DNA from: Corallococcus praedator
GTDB lineage: Bacteria > Myxococcota > Myxococcia > Myxococcales > Myxococcaceae
NCBI RefSeq assembly: GCF_003612125.1
Contig: NZ_RAWI01000021.1
Coordinates: 1-51,719 of the forward strand
DNA: 51,719 bases
Direction of reading: 5' to 3'
Shown here: positions 7,686 through 18,970 of the stretch, piece by piece
How the letters are laid out: each line of letters begins with the position of its first letter
Numbering within the stretch: the first letter of the stretch is position 1
The notes under the pieces: generated by a model
Told to the model about the DNA's origin: nothing
Database searches by the model: none
Seen by the model: only the letters and a program-made list of their open reading frames with translations
Program-made: the position numbers and the translations under genes

Positions 7686-10600
7686 CTACGGGGCCGGACG
7701 CTCGATTTCGACCTTGCCCATCTTCACGATGTTGAACTCCACGCGGCGGTTGTTCTCCCGGCCCGCGGCCGTCTTGTTGGAGTCCACCGGCTTCGTCTCG
7801 CCGAAGCCCTCGGAGGTGAGGCGCTCCTGCGCGATGCCGTCGTTCACCAGGAACGTGCGCACGTTGGCGGCGCGGCGCTTGGACAGGTCCAGGTTGGCGG
7901 CGTCCTTACCCTGGTCGTCCGTGTGGCCCTCGACGCTCAACAGCTCCACCTGCGGGTTGGCGCGCAGCACCGCGGCCACCTGCTTCAGCAGCGGGAACGA
8001 GCGCGGCAGGATGACGTCCTTGCCCGTGGCGAAGTAGACCTTCTCCAGGATGAGGATGCGCTCGCCCTCGACGAGCACCTTGACCTTGCCCTTGTCCGGG
8101 CAGCCGTCCTCGTCGGTGACGCCGTTGATGGTCTCCGGCTCCAGCGGGCACTTGTCCGCCGTGTCCGGGATGCCGTCCTTGTCGTTGTCCGGATCCGGGC
8201 AGCCGTCCTCGTCCTGGAAGCCGTCCTTGTCCTCGGGCGCGTTCGGGCACTTGTCGTCCGGATCCATCAGGCCGTCGCCGTCGGAGTCCACCGGGGCGGG
8301 CGGAGGCGGAGCGGGCTTGGTGTCCGGGCAGCCGTCGGTGTCCTCGTACGCGTTGACCGTCTCCGGCTCGTTCGGGCACTTGTCCGCCGTGTCCGGGATG
8401 CCGTCGTTGTCGTTGTCCGGGTCCGCGCAGCCGTCCGCGTCCTGGAAGCCGTCGAAGTCCTCCGGCCCTTCCGGGCACACCGGCCGGGGAGGCGCCGGGG
8501 CACGCTCGGGGGTGCTGTAGCTGAGGCCCGCGAGCACCCGGAAGGTGGGCGTGCCGTAGCCATGCGTCAGGCCCGGGCCCGCGCCCACGTGGGCGGCGAG
8601 CCCGCTGGTGGCGCGGTACTTCAGCGCCGCGAGCAGCTCCAGGGGGATCTCCTCTTCATCCTGCTGCTTGAAGCCCAGCGCGCCCGCCAGCGTGGCCTCC
8701 ACGGCCAGGGGCACCTTGCCCAGTTCGAAGGGCACCTGCGCGCCCAACCCGTACGCCAGCGCGCTGCCGGTGTTCAGGTTGCGCAGCTGCTGCGACTTGC
8801 GCAGGTCCACGCCCACGTTGGCCAGCACCCGGAAGCGACGGCCGTACTCGGCCACCAGGCGCGGGTTCACGGACACGCCCGACCCGCCGAGGAAGTCCGA
8901 GGCGCCGCCGGTGGGCAGCGACACGGGCACCGCCAGCGACAGGCCGTAGCTCTCACCTTCCAGCAGCCGCGCCTTCGGGATGAACCGCAGGTCGCCGATG
9001 CCGCCGCCGCTCACCCCGTTGGCGAAGGAGGGGTCCACGGCCGGCGAGTTCTCCGAGCCCTGGATGGTGATGGGCAGCACGACCCCGATTTCGAACCGGT
9101 CGAGGAAGCCCACCGCGCCCATCAGGTCCACGCCCACCTGGCTCTTCACCAGGGAGGTGACGTACTCGTCCTTGCGGGGGTCGAAGAAGTTGAGCGGCTT
9201 GTCGGCGTAGTTGACCGAAAGCCCCACGTTCCACCCCAGGTGCCGCTGCACCTTCGCGCCGTGCAGGCCGAGCACGTCCGACACGCCCGGACCCGGCTTG
9301 TACTGCTGCACGTCGATGGCCTGCGACACCGCGCCGGCCTGCGCCAGCGCGGCCGGGGCCGCGAAGAGCGCGGCCACGAACATCGCGACAGCCCCACCCG
9401 CGCGGGCCAGGAGCTGCCCGGCCTTGCGGATGCGGCGGCCCACCAGGGGCAGGGCCAGCAGCATCAGCGCGAAGGGCGCCAGCGAGCCCGTCCCACCCGT
9501 GCTGCAGCCGTGGCCCACGACGAGGAAGTCGTCGTTGGCGTCGAGCGGGTTGGAGCCGCCCTGCACCTCCACGCCGTCGTCGATGCCGCCCTCGTCGGTG
9601 TCCTTCTTGTTCGGATCCGTCTCCGTGGCGTCGCGGCGGCCGTCGTGGTTGGCGTCTTCCGCGCCGTCCTTCAGGCTGTCACCGTCCGTGTCCGGGTTCT
9701 TCGGATCCGTCTTCGTCGTCGGATCGGCGTCCGGCTTGAAGTTCGGAGAGGACTTGTCGGTGCCCGGAGGCGCGGTCTCGGCGGTGACGCCCAGCTCCGT
9801 GCCGTCGTTGATGCCGTCGTTGTCGCTGTCCGGGTCCAGCGCGTCGAGGGTGCCGTCGCCGTCCGTGTCGGTCAGCCCGTCGATGCCGTCCGCCACGCCG
9901 TCGTCGTCGGTGTCGGAGTCGAACGGATCCGTACCGGCTTCGATTTCACGCTGGTTGCTGATGCCGTCGCCGTCCGCGTCGTTGTCGTCCGCGGGGTTGT
10001 TCGGATCCGTCTCCAGCACGTCCACGCGGCCGTTGTGGTTCGCGTCTTCGATGCCGTCGAACACGCTGCCACCGTCGGTGTCCTTGTTGAGCGGGTTGGT
10101 CTTCGTGGCGGGATCCTGGTCCGCGACGAACTTCGTCGGGTCGGTGTCGTCGCCCTGGGGCTCGGTGAGGCCCAGCTCCAGACCGTCCGTCAGGCCATCG
10201 CCGTCGGTGTCCGCCTCGTTCGGGTCCGTCTCATCCGCGTCCACGATGCCGTCGTGGTCCTTGTCCTCGTTGCCGTCCAGGATGCCGTCGTCATCCGAGT
10301 CGTCGTCCAGCGGATCCGTGCCGCCGACCTTGACCTCGACGCCGTCGGGGATGCCGTCGCCGTCGGTGTCCGGGTTGTTCGGATCCGTGCCGATGATGGC
10401 CTCTTCCACGTCCGGCAGACCGTCGTTGTCCGAGTCCGCCGTTCCCGTCGAATCCACCGTGAAGGTGGAGGACGCGGTCGAGCTCGTGGCCGTACCGTCC
10501 GTGGACACCGCCGTCACCGTGTACGTGCCATTGGCCAGCGGGCCGGGCAGCGCCTGACTCCAGCTGCCAGAAGCATCCACCGCGATGGGGCCGTAGTTCG

Positions 10601-13600
10601 TGCCCTGGAACGTCACCGTCACGCTCGTCGCGTTCGCGGTCGTGCCCGTCACCGTCACCGAGGTGGAGGCGACGGTCGAGCCGTTGGCCGGAGCGGTGAT
10701 GGCCACCGTCGGCGCCGCCACGTTCACCGTGAAGGTGGAGGTCGCGGTGGGGCTGGTGTTGCCCGCCGCGTCCTCGGCCACCGCGGTCACGGTGTACGAG
10801 CCGTTGGTCAGCGGGCCCGGGAGCGCCTGGCTCCAGTTGCCCGAGGCATCCACGGCGATGGGGCCGTAGTTGGTGCCCCGGAAGGTGACCGTCACGGACG
10901 TGGCGCCCGTGGACGTACCCGTCGCCGTCACGTTCGGGTTGGTCACCGTCGAACCGTTGGCCGGCGTGGTGATGGCCACGGTCGGAGCGGTCAGGTCCAC
11001 CGTGAAGGTGGTGGTCGCGGTGGGGCTGGTGTTGCCCGCCCCGTCCACGGCCACGACGGTCACGGTGTACGTGTCCTCATCCAGCGGACCCGGCAGCGTG
11101 TAGCTCCAGTTGCCGGAGGCATCCACCGTGATGGGGCCGTAGTCCGTGCCTTCGAAGGTCAGCGTCACGGACGTCGCGTCCACGGAGGTACCGGTCACCG
11201 TCACCGTGGAGGTGTTGACGAACGCGCCGTCGGCCGGCGTGGTGATGTCGACCTCCGGGCCCGTCAGGTCCACCGTGAAGGAGGTCTGGTCGGGCGTGCT
11301 GGTGTTGCCCGCGGCGTCCGTGGACACGGCCGTCACGGTGTAGTCGCCATCCGTCAGGGTCACCGGCAGCGTGAAGTTCCAGTTGCCCGCGCCATCCACG
11401 GCGATGGGGCCGTGGTTGGTGCCCTGGAAGGTAAGCGTCACGGACGTGGCGCCCGTGGACGTACCCGTCACCGTCACCGTGTCGGTGCCAATCGTCGAAC
11501 CGTCGGCCGGCGTGCTGATGGCGACCGTCGGATCGGTCAGGTCCACCGTGAAGGTGGATGTCGCGGTGGAGCTGGTGTTGCCCACGCTGTCCACGGCCAC
11601 CGCGGTCACGGTGTACGTGTCTTCGGCCAGGGGGCCGGGCAGCGTGTAGCTCCAGTTGCCGGAGGCATCCACCGTGATGGGGCCGTGGCTGGCGCCGTCG
11701 AAGGTGAGCGTTACGGACGTCGCGCCCGAGGACGTACCCGTCACCGTCACGGTATCGGTTCCCACCGAGGTGCCGTTGGCCGGGGTGCTGATGGCTACCT
11801 GCGGGCCAGTCAGGTCCACGTCGAAGTTGGAGGTCGCGGGGGTGCTGTCATTGCCCGCCGCGTCCGTGGACACCGCCGTCACGGTGTACGCGCCTTCGGT
11901 CAGGGTGACCGGCAGCAGGTAGCTCCAGTTGCCGGAAGCATCCACCGTGATGGGACCGGAGTCGGTGCCCTGGAAGGTGACCGTCACGAACGTCGCACCC
12001 GTGGAGGTACCCGTCACGGTCACCGTGCTGGTGCCCACCGTGGAGCCGTCCGCCGGAGAGCCGATGGCCACCGTCGGAGCGGTCTGGTCCACCGTGAAGG
12101 TGGAGGTCGCGGGCGTGCTGGTGTTGCCCGCCCCGTCCGTGGCCGTGGCCGTCACCGTGTAGTCCCCATCCGAGAGGGGGCCGGGCAGCGCGAAGCTCCA
12201 GTTACCGCCCGTCACCGTGATGGGGCCGTAGCTGGCGCCGTCGAAGGTGAGCGTCACGAAGTCCGCGTCCGTGGCGGTGCCCGTCACCGTGACGTTGGGG
12301 GTGTTCGTCGTGGAGCCGTTGGCCGGCGTGGTGATGGCGACCACCGGGGCGGTCTGGTCCACCGTGAAGGTGGAGGACGCCGTGGTGCTGTTGGTGCCAC
12401 CAGCGTTCGTGGACACCGCCGTCACCGTGTACGAGCCATCGGCCAGGGGGCCGGGCAGCGCCTGGCTCCAGTTGCCCGAGGCGTCCACCGTGATGGGGCC
12501 GTAGTCGATGCCCTGGAAGGTGACCGTCACGCGCGTCGCGTTCGCGGACGTACCGGTCACCGTCACGCTCGGATTGGCCGTCGTGGAGCCATTGGCCGGC
12601 GTGCTGATGGCCACCGTCGGCGCCGCCACGTTCACCGTGAAGGTGGAGGTCGCCTGCGCGCTGTTGGTGCCGTACGCATTCGTGGACACCGCCGTCACGT
12701 TGTACGTGCCGTTGGGCAGCGGGTTCGGGGTGAGCACCTGGCTCCAGTTACCGCCCGTCACCGTGATGGGCCCGTAGTTGGTGCCGTTGACGGTGAGGTT
12801 CACCGTCGTGGCGTTCGCGGCCGTGCCAGACACCGTCACGTTGGCGGGATTGGTCACCGTGGCGCCGTTGGCCGGCGTGGTGATGGCCACCGTCGGGGCC
12901 GGCACGGCCACCGTGAAGGTGGACGAGGCCTGGGTGCTGTTCGTCGTGCCGTTCGAGGACACCGCCGTCACGGTGTAGCTACCGTTGGTCAGCGGGCCCG
13001 GCAGGGCCACGCTCCAGGTGCCGCCGCTCAGTGTGGCCGGGTAGTCCGTGCCCTGGAAGGTCACCGTGACGCTGGTCGCGTTCGCGGCCGAGCCCGTCAC
13101 CGTCACGTTGGGATTCGTCACCGTCGAGCCGTTGGCGGGCGCCGTGATGGCCACCGTCGGGCCCGCCACCGTGAAGGTGGAGGTCGCGGCCGTGCTGTTC
13201 GTGGTGCCGTTGGTGGACACCGCATTCACGGTGTAGCTGCCGTTGGCCAGGGGGCCCGGGACCGTGGCGGTCCAGTTACCGCCCGTCACCGTGTAGGGGC
13301 CGTAGTTCGTCCCGTTCAGCGTGAACGAGACAGACGTCGCGTTCGCGGCCGTGCCCGCGACCGTCACGTTGGTGGGATTGGTCACCGTCGAGCCGTTGGC
13401 CGGCGTGGTGATGGCCACCGTCGGGGCCGGCACGGCCACCGTGAAGGTGGAGGTCGCCGTGGTGCTGTTCGTCGTGCCGTTCGTGGACACCGCCGTCACG
13501 GTGTACGTGCCGTTGGCCAGCGGGCCGGGCAGCGCCTGACTCCAATTGCCGCCCGTCACTGTAGCGGGACCGTAGTTCGTGCCCTGGAACGTCACCGTCA

Positions 13601-15434
13601 CGGACGTGGCGTTCGTGGCCGTGCCCGTCACCGTCACGGTGGGGTTCGTCACCGTGGAGCCGTTGGCCGGCGCGGTGATGGCCACCGTCGGCCCGGCGAC
13701 GATGGTGAAGGTGTTGGTGTTGCTCTTGAGACTCGCCAGGCCGTTGCTCTCCGCGTACGCGTAGACGGAGTGGGCCGCGACGGAGAGCTGGACGGTGGGC
13801 GTGAAGGTCCAGTTGCCCGAGGCATCGGACATCGTCCGACCAATCTCCTGGTTGTCCACGACGACGACGATGGTCGTGTTCGCCGGGCCCGTGCCGGTGA
13901 AGGCGGGCGTCCGGTTGGTCGTGGTGGAGCCATTGGCCGGCGTGACGACAACCGGCGCAGCGGGCGTGGTCAGCGGAGACGTGAGCGTGTTGACGACGCC
14001 GACGTTGCCAGGTGCCGCCCCGTACGACGCACCATCATAGATGGAACTCGCGAGCGCCTGCGTACCCGCCGCGCCACCCGAGGTCGCAGTGGCGGGCGTC
14101 GTCGTGCAGTTGAGGGTCGCGCCCTGGAGGAAGATGTTGCCACCGCCGGCGCCGCCGCCCGTGCCGTGCTCCACGGCAGTGCTGCTGCCGCCGCTGCCAC
14201 CCTTCGCGGAGACGTTGCCAGCGTTGCAGCTCAGCGCGCCATTGAACCGCAGCGACACCGTACCACCCGCCCCACCACCACCCGCGGCGTCATTGTCAGA
14301 GCTTCCGCCAGCAGTGCCATCCGCGCTGATGGAGCCAGCGCCCGCGAGCGAGCCACCACGAATGAACACGATGCCACCGGCATTGCCTCCCGCGCCGCTG
14401 GTGTCGTCGTTGCCATGGCCACCACCGCCACCACCGCCGAACAGGAGCCGGGTCGTCGGATCGAAGAGCATCCTGCCGCCCCCCATACCGCCCACGGGTC
14501 GCGCGGGGCCTTGGTCCCCCGTCCAGGTTCGACCGCCGATACCGCCCGCGCCGCCATTACCACCACCGCCACCACCCGAGTTGTGACAGATGCCACCACC
14601 GCCACCGTTGAGAACGTTGCCACGACCCAGGGCGGTCGCGGCCGGGGGGGGCGACAGCGGCACCTTGAACTTGGCCGGGAAGACGCTCTCGCCCTTGACG
14701 GCACCGCCCGGGTACGGCTCGTCGTTGGCCGTGCACAGGTCGCCACCACCATTGGTCTTCTCGCCTCCCCGGAAGCCCGTGCCGTTGGCGGAGATGGTGC
14801 CGTTGTTGATGACCGCGCCCTGGGCCAGGAACACGACGACGCCACCCAGGTTGTCCGTGGAGTCGTCGTCGTTGGACCAGACCTTCGCGACGATGCTCGC
14901 GCCCGCGTTGATGGTCACAGTCGTGTACTCCGGCACGCGGATGACCTGCGCGGAGGTACGAATCGCTGTCGCCGACGTACCGCCCAGGAACTGCTGCGTG
15001 AGCGTCGTCCCGGTGGCGAAGTTCAGACGGGTCGCGGTGAGCGACGTCACCCGCGCGAACTGCCAGCGGCCCACATTCTCCGCCGTGAAGTTGAACGGGC
15101 CCGCTGTGCCAGACACCGGCGTGGTTCCATTCCAGCCGGTGGTCTGGAACACCATCACCAGATCGCCCACGGCGAAGCCCGTCGTGGACGTCACCGTCAC
15201 GAAGGTGGCGCCCGCGTTCGCGGTCGCCGTCAACCGCGTGTACGTGTTGATGACCGTGTTGGGGCCAGCGACGGTCAACGCTCCGTTGTGGCCGTTGCCA
15301 AGGCCGAAGGTGTCCGGTTCGGCCATGGCCGGCGGCGCCATGAACACGGCGCACAGCAGGGCCAGGAGGCCCGCGGCGGAGCGGCGAACTCCCGGCAAGG
15401 GCGTCAGCAACCGCGTCTTCTTTTGTGGAGTCAT
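7686..15434 (-). CDS. Giant fused surface protein: Ig-repeat adhesin, internal sorting signal, second signal peptide, OmpA-family protein
   Basis: A 2582-residue open frame with this order: signal peptide ending PPAMA about residue 44; N-terminal domain and Gly-rich region (about 275-480); 13 Ig-like units of about 90 residues, each opening like [14 protein letters not shown] (about 490-1660); Asp-rich thrombospondin-type-3-like repeats (about 1664-1963); Cys1977, hydrophobic helix and RRIRK, resembling a MYXO-CTERM (GC-transmembrane-Arg) signal; a second hydrophobic segment with an AxA-type site (ALA, cut before Q2032); an apparent beta-barrel (about 2040-2310); further TSP3 repeats (about 2311-2450); and a C-terminal OmpA peptidoglycan-binding domain ([21 protein letters not shown]). 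ATG 15434 is chosen because it gives a clean signal peptide; the frame extends to 15533 with another ATG at 15524. The N-terminal part resembles large Ig-repeat proteins sometimes called AgmC in myxobacteria, but I cannot confirm orthology. Adhesion or envelope anchoring is inferred. Confidence 0.85.
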   Translation of the reverse strand: MTPQKKTRLLTPLPGVRRSAAGLLALLCAVFMAPPAMAEPDTFGLGNGHNGALTVAGPNTVINTYTRLTATANAGATFVTVTSTTGFAVGDLVMVFQTTGWNGTTPVSGTAGPFNFTAENVGRWQFARVTSLTATRLNFATGTTLTQQFLGGTSATAIRTSAQVIRVPEYTTVTINAGASIVAKVWSNDDDSTDNLGGVVVFLAQGAVINNGTISANGTGFRGGEKTNGGGDLCTANDEPYPGGAVKGESVFPAKFKVPLSPPPAATALGRGNVLNGGGGGICHNSGGGGGGNGGAGGIGGRTWTGDQGPARPVGGMGGGRMLFDPTTRLLFGGGGGGGHGNDDTSGAGGNAGGIVFIRGGSLAGAGSISADGTAGGSSDNDAAGGGGAGGTVSLRFNGALSCNAGNVSAKGGSGGSSTAVEHGTGGGAGGGNIFLQGATLNCTTTPATATSGGAAGTQALASSIYDGASYGAAPGNVGVVNTLTSPLTTPAAPVVVTPANGSTTTNRTPAFTGTGPANTTIVVVVDNQEIGRTMSDASGNWTFTPTVQLSVAAHSVYAYAESNGLASLKSNTNTFTIVAGPTVAITAPANGSTVTNPTVTVTGTATNATSVTVTFQGTNYGPATVTGGNWSQALPGPLANGTYTVTAVSTNGTTNSTTATSTFTVAVPAPTVAITTPANGSTVTNPTNVTVAGTAANATSVSFTLNGTNYGPYTVTGGNWTATVPGPLANGSYTVNAVSTNGTTNSTAATSTFTVAGPTVAITAPANGSTVTNPNVTVTGSAANATSVTVTFQGTDYPATLSGGTWSVALPGPLTNGSYTVTAVSSNGTTNSTQASSTFTVAVPAPTVAITTPANGATVTNPANVTVSGTAANATTVNLTVNGTNYGPITVTGGNWSQVLTPNPLPNGTYNVTAVSTNAYGTNSAQATSTFTVNVAAPTVAISTPANGSTTANPSVTVTGTSANATRVTVTFQGIDYGPITVDASGNWSQALPGPLADGSYTVTAVSTNAGGTNSTTASSTFTVDQTAPVVAITTPANGSTTNTPNVTVTGTATDADFVTLTFDGASYGPITVTGGNWSFALPGPLSDGDYTVTATATDGAGNTSTPATSTFTVDQTAPTVAIGSPADGSTVGTSTVTVTGTSTGATFVTVTFQGTDSGPITVDASGNWSYLLPVTLTEGAYTVTAVSTDAAGNDSTPATSNFDVDLTGPQVAISTPANGTSVGTDTVTVTGTSSGATSVTLTFDGASHGPITVDASGNWSYTLPGPLAEDTYTVTAVAVDSVGNTSSTATSTFTVDLTDPTVAISTPADGSTIGTDTVTVTGTSTGATSVTLTFQGTNHGPIAVDGAGNWNFTLPVTLTDGDYTVTAVSTDAAGNTSTPDQTSFTVDLTGPEVDITTPADGAFVNTSTVTVTGTSVDATSVTLTFEGTDYGPITVDASGNWSYTLPGPLDEDTYTVTVVAVDGAGNTSPTATTTFTVDLTAPTVAITTPANGSTVTNPNVTATGTSTGATSVTVTFRGTNYGPIAVDASGNWSQALPGPLTNGSYTVTAVAEDAAGNTSPTATSTFTVNVAAPTVAITAPANGSTVASTSVTVTGTTANATSVTVTFQGTNYGPIAVDASGSWSQALPGPLANGTYTVTAVSTDGTATSSTASSTFTVDSTGTADSDNDGLPDVEEAIIGTDPNNPDTDGDGIPDGVEVKVGGTDPLDDDSDDDGILDGNEDKDHDGIVDADETDPNEADTDGDGLTDGLELGLTEPQGDDTDPTKFVADQDPATKTNPLNKDTDGGSVFDGIEDANHNGRVDVLETDPNNPADDNDADGDGISNQREIEAGTDPFDSDTDDDGVADGIDGLTDTDGDGTLDALDPDSDNDGINDGTELGVTAETAPPGTDKSSPNFKPDADPTTKTDPKNPDTDGDSLKDGAEDANHDGRRDATETDPNKKDTDEGGIDDGVEVQGGSNPLDANDDFLVVGHGCSTGGTGSLAPFALMLLALPLVGRRIRKAGQLLARAGGAVAMFVAALFAAPAALAQAGAVSQAIDVQQYKPGPGVSDVLGLHGAKVQRHLGWNVGLSVNYADKPLNFFDPRKDEYVTSLVKSQVGVDLMGAVGFLDRFEIGVVLPITIQGSENSPAVDPSFANGVSGGGIGDLRFIPKARLLEGESYGLSLAVPVSLPTGGASDFLGGSGVSVNPRLVAEYGRRFRVLANVGVDLRKSQQLRNLNTGSALAYGLGAQVPFELGKVPLAVEATLAGALGFKQQDEEEIPLELLAALKYRATSGLAAHVGAGPGLTHGYGTPTFRVLAGLSYSTPERAPAPPRPVCPEGPEDFDGFQDADGCADPDNDNDGIPDTADKCPNEPETVNAYEDTDGCPDTKPAPPPPAPVDSDGDGLMDPDDKCPNAPEDKDGFQDEDGCPDPDNDKDGIPDTADKCPLEPETINGVTDEDGCPDKGKVKVLVEGERILILEKVYFATGKDVILPRSFPLLKQVAAVLRANPQVELLSVEGHTDDQGKDAANLDLSKRRAANVRTFLVNDGIAQERLTSEGFGETKPVDSNKTAAGRENNRRVEFNIVKMGKVEIERPAP
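9340..9510 (-). other. Internal sorting signal joined to a second signal peptide
   Basis: This encodes residues about 1976-2031 of the giant protein. Cys1977 (GCSTGG) is followed by a hydrophobic helix (about 1985-1999) and RRIRK (2000-2004). A second hydrophobic stretch (about 2015-2030) then ends in ALA before Q2032. The first half has the architecture of the GC-transmembrane-Arg C-terminal signals that anchor myxobacterial surface proteins, which normally sit at the very end. The second half looks like a signal peptidase I site, with RRIRK as its positive n-region. Confidence 0.75.
9545..10445 (-). repeat. Asp-rich thrombospondin-type-3-like repeat region
   Basis: Coding repeats of the form DxDxDGxxDxxE, for example [12 protein letters not shown], repeat from about residue 1664 to 1963. 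Such motifs bind calcium in TSP3 and related proteins and form a stiff stalk. The DNA repeats GTCCGGGTT/GGATCCG-type words through the block. Confidence 0.8.
10450..13965 (-). repeat. Thirteen tandem Ig-like units of about 270 bp
   Basis: On the protein level each unit starts with a variant of [14 protein letters not shown], then VTVTGT, a [12 protein letters not shown]-type strand, [11 protein letters not shown], and ends [10 protein letters not shown]...TSTFTV. I count 13 such openings. Several neighbouring units are close at DNA level (CACCGTGAAGGTGGA recurs about every 270 bp), so copy number could change by recombination and short-read assembly could miscount. Confidence 0.88.
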
Positions 15435-15596
15435 AAGGTCAGGGGCTCGCGCGAACAGCGGGATGGTTCCGAGGGCCTGAAGCCCCCCTAGCAAGCCGGG
15501 CGCCATCCTCTGTCGGATTTTCATTCCCACCAAATCCGGGCACTTGCGCGGCTTGCCCAGCGTCCTTACGAGCGGCGTCCGGAAGGTGGATCCAGT

Positions 15597-15661
15597 TTCC
15601 AGAATCTGGAAGGCCTCCAGCGTCTCCGGCTGACGCGTCAGCGTGCGCCGTTGACGCGTCA
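15597..15661. promoter_or_regulatory. Cluster of three palindromes upstream of the giant gene
   Basis: TTCCAGA-A-TCTGGAA (15597-15611) is a perfect 7-bp inverted repeat. TGACGCGTCA occurs twice, at 15631-15640 (within a 14-bp palindrome) and 15652-15661, 21 bp apart, so both face the same side of the helix. They lie about 165-230 bases before the chosen start of the giant gene. The arrangement is typical of a dimeric regulator's operators; the regulator is unknown. Confidence 0.6.
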
Positions 15662-15695
15662 GCCCTACCCCGCGCGTCCCCCCCAGAAACGCGAA

Positions 15696-15717
15696 AGGGC
15701 CCCCCGAAGGGAGCCCT
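15696..15717 (-). terminator. Intrinsic terminator after ftsA
   Basis: Read on the minus strand, AGGGCTCCC, a TTCG tetraloop and GGGGGCCCT form a 9-bp stem with one G-U pair, followed by TTTCGCGTTT. It lies 30 bases after the ftsA stop and would end the long dcw transcript before the giant gene. The stretch 15435-15746 holds this, the palindrome cluster and no gene. Confidence 0.8.
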
Positions 15718-15746
15718 GACTCAGCGTGTCACCACCCCGGGTGTCG

Positions 15747-16982
15747 CTAGAAGATCTCTTCCAGCCACTCGCGCATCCGGCCCTTCACCTTCTTGTAGAC
15801 GTTGCTGTCCTCGCGGTTGCGGAACATGCGGCGGTCCATGTGACGCGCGCCGTAGACGACCAGGCCCACGCCCGTGGCGTACATGGGGCTCTTCACCACG
15901 TCCACCAGACCGCCAATGCCGCGCGGCATGCCCCGGCGCACCGGCAGGCCCAGCACCTCTTCGGCCAGCTCCGGCATGCCCGCGAGCAGTGTGGAGCCGC
16001 CCGTGATGACGATGCCGGAAGCGAGCAGGTCCTCGTAGCCGCACTTCTGGATCTCCCGGTGCACGAGTTGGAAGATCTCCTCCACGCGCGGCTCCAGAAT
16101 CTCGGAGAGGATCTGCCGGCCCAGGACGCGCGGCTGACGGCCGCCCACGCTGGGGACCTCGATCGTCTCGTCCTTGTTGATCATGGACGCGAGCGCGCAG
16201 CCGTACTTCTGCTTGATGCGCTCGGCCTCGTGCGCGGGGGTGCGCAGCCCGATGGCGATGTCGCTCGTCAGGTTGTTGCCGCCCAGGGCAATCACGGCCG
16301 TGTGGACGATGGAGCCGCCAGAGAAGATGGCGATGTCCGTGGTGCCGCCGCCGATGTCGACGAGGCACACGCCCAGCTCCTTCTCGTCCTCGCTCAGCAC
16401 CGCCTCCGCGGACGCCAGCGGCTGCAGCACGATGTCGGAGACATTGAGCCCGGTGCGGTTCGCGCACTTGACGATGTTCTGCGCGCTGGAGACGGCGCCC
16501 GTGACGATGTGCACCTTGGCCTCCAGGCGCACGCCCGCCATGCCCAGGGGCTCCTTGATGCCGCCCTGGTCGTCGATGATGAACTCCTGGGGCAGGACGT
16601 GGATGACCTCCCGGTCCAGGGGGATGGCCACCGCCTTCGCGGCATCGATGACGCGCGCGATGTCCGCCTCGCGGACCTCCTTGTCCTTCACCGCGACGAT
16701 GCCCTGGGAGTTGAAGCCCTTGATGTGGCCGCCGGCGATCCCCGTGTACACGTGGGAGATCTCCGCCCCGGCCATCAACTCGGCTTCCTCCACGGCGCGC
16801 CGGATGGACGACACCGTGGCCTCGATGTTCACCACGACGCCCTTGCGCAATCCCTTCGACGGATGCGTGCCGATGCCGATGATGTCGATCCCGCTATCGG
16901 TCAGCTCGCCGACGATGGCGCAGATCTTCGTCGTGCCGATGTCGAGGCCGACGATGATCTCCCCCGACTTCTGCTTCGCCAT
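15747..16982 (-). CDS. ftsA: Cell division protein FtsA
   Basis: A 411-residue actin-like ATPase that tethers FtsZ filaments to the membrane. Seen are the phosphate-1 motif IVGLDIGTTKICAIVGE, the 1C region characteristic of FtsA, the phosphate-2 motif VDIGGGTTDIAIF, the adenosine motif VITGGSTLL, and a C-terminal amphipathic helix (KGRMREWLEEIF) that acts as membrane anchor. Length is normal. It follows ftsQ by 41 bases and ends before a strong hairpin terminator. Confidence 0.97.
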   Translation of the reverse strand: MAKQKSGEIIVGLDIGTTKICAIVGELTDSGIDIIGIGTHPSKGLRKGVVVNIEATVSSIRRAVEEAELMAGAEISHVYTGIAGGHIKGFNSQGIVAVKDKEVREADIARVIDAAKAVAIPLDREVIHVLPQEFIIDDQGGIKEPLGMAGVRLEAKVHIVTGAVSSAQNIVKCANRTGLNVSDIVLQPLASAEAVLSEDEKELGVCLVDIGGGTTDIAIFSGGSIVHTAVIALGGNNLTSDIAIGLRTPAHEAERIKQKYGCALASMINKDETIEVPSVGGRQPRVLGRQILSEILEPRVEEIFQLVHREIQKCGYEDLLASGIVITGGSTLLAGMPELAEEVLGLPVRRGMPRGIGGLVDVVKSPMYATGVGLVVYGARHMDRRMFRNREDSNVYKKVKGRMREWLEEIF

Positions 16983-17023
16983 GAAACCTCCCAGGCCCCT
17001 TCACTCTCGTGAAGGAAGCATCC

Positions 17024-17881
17024 TCACTGCGTCGAGCCCCCGCTCCTCACGGAGTCGGACCCGCTCGAAAGCCTCACCGCCACCCAACCCGGTCGGGCAC
17101 GGTTATCCAGGCGAATGATCTCGGCCGCAAGCCCCCTTGTGCTGAGCTCGCGACGAACGCGCGCCAGCCGCTGGAGCTTGACTTCCGTATCGCCCGCGCC
17201 GAGGCGCACCTCCTGCCCCGTCGCCGTCACCAGCGCAAGCCCGCTGTTCTCCAGGCGCACCTCGGACAACCGCTCGGATCGCCCCGGCAACAGCCGTGCA
17301 TAAGCACGGGTTACATCCAAAGCCTCGCGGAAGCGCGCACGCACCGCGTCCGCGTCCGCGACGTACGCATCGCGCTCCAACCCCGTGACGAGCGGCAGGT
17401 CCAGCCCGTCCCCAGGGGTGACGCGCTTGAAGGGCTCGCCCTCCTCGTCCAGCACGTACAGGTCGCCCAACACCGCCAGTGCCGCCGGCGCGTGCTCCGA
17501 CACCTCCACCGACACCCCGCGCGGAAACCGCCGCGTCACCTCCACCGTGCGGACCCACGGGTGCTGCCCCATGGCCTTGGCCAGCGCCGCCGGCTCCAGC
17601 GACCACAGGTTCTGCCCCGCCGCCAGCCCCGACAGCTTGAGCAGCTCCGGGCGCGACGCCCGCTCCAGCCCGGTGAACGTCACCGACTCCAGCGCGAAGC
17701 GCGGAGACACCCGCGCCCAGGCGCGCAGTTCGATGCCGCCCCACACCAGCGCCGCCGTCGCCACCGTCAGCCCCAACGCCTTCGCCACCCGGGGCCCATG
17801 CGAGCGCACGGCGCCCTTCACCGCGGTGTTGCGCGTTGCGGCGTCCTGGTGCCGGCGTTTCTTGTTCTTACCGAAGGCCAT
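17024..17881 (-). CDS. ftsQ: Cell division protein FtsQ
   Basis: A 285-residue bitopic division protein. It has a short basic cytoplasmic tail (GKNKKRRHQD), one membrane helix (about residues 35-50), a POTRA domain (about 62-130, ALESVTFTGLERAS and HPWVRTVEVTRRFPRGVSVEV) and the periplasmic FtsQ domain. Family members join FtsL/FtsB to the divisome. The ATG at 17881 is preceded by CCCTCCCC rather than a Shine-Dalgarno sequence, so initiation may be weak or lie elsewhere; no better in-frame start is apparent. It lies 132 bases after ddl. Confidence 0.9.
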   Translation of the reverse strand: MAFGKNKKRRHQDAATRNTAVKGAVRSHGPRVAKALGLTVATAALVWGGIELRAWARVSPRFALESVTFTGLERASRPELLKLSGLAAGQNLWSLEPAALAKAMGQHPWVRTVEVTRRFPRGVSVEVSEHAPAALAVLGDLYVLDEEGEPFKRVTPGDGLDLPLVTGLERDAYVADADAVRARFREALDVTRAYARLLPGRSERLSEVRLENSGLALVTATGQEVRLGAGDTEVKLQRLARVRRELSTRGLAAEIIRLDNRARPGWVAVRLSSGSDSVRSGGSTQ

Positions 17882-17969
17882 GGGGAGGGATGCGCATGCT
17901 GCGTGCGGACACTGCTTGACGCCAGTTTTTGGCTACAGGCACGTCGCTGTAGCGGCCCGGACGGACACC

Positions 17970-17989
17970 CCGGCCCTGCAAGGGGCCGG
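17970..17989 (-). other. Hairpin in the ddl-ftsQ gap
   Basis: CCGGCCC (17970-17976) pairs with GGGCCGG (17983-17989) around a 6-base loop, without a T-run on either side. It may attenuate read-through or shape the ftsQ leader. Confidence 0.4.
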
Positions 17990-18013
17990 AACTCCAGGGG
18001 ACACGTCGCCGGC

Positions 18014-18966
<953 letters not shown>

Positions 18967-18970
<4 letters not shown>

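Noticed and set aside
10450-13965. Regular DNA repeats that might suggest a CRISPR array
   Set aside because: The period is about 270 bp, repeats are imperfect and all are in frame in one protein; there are no short spacers and no cas genes.
7566-15491. A 2641-codon plus-strand open frame opposite the giant gene
   Set aside because: It is rich in His, Arg, Gly and Val, as expected from the complement of GC-rich repeats, and has no domain. The minus-strand frame has signal peptides and clear families.
15434-15533. Longer start of the giant protein at 15533 or 15524
   Set aside because: It would bury the signal peptide behind about 30 extra residues, and the ribosome-binding sequence before 15524 is too close to the ATG.
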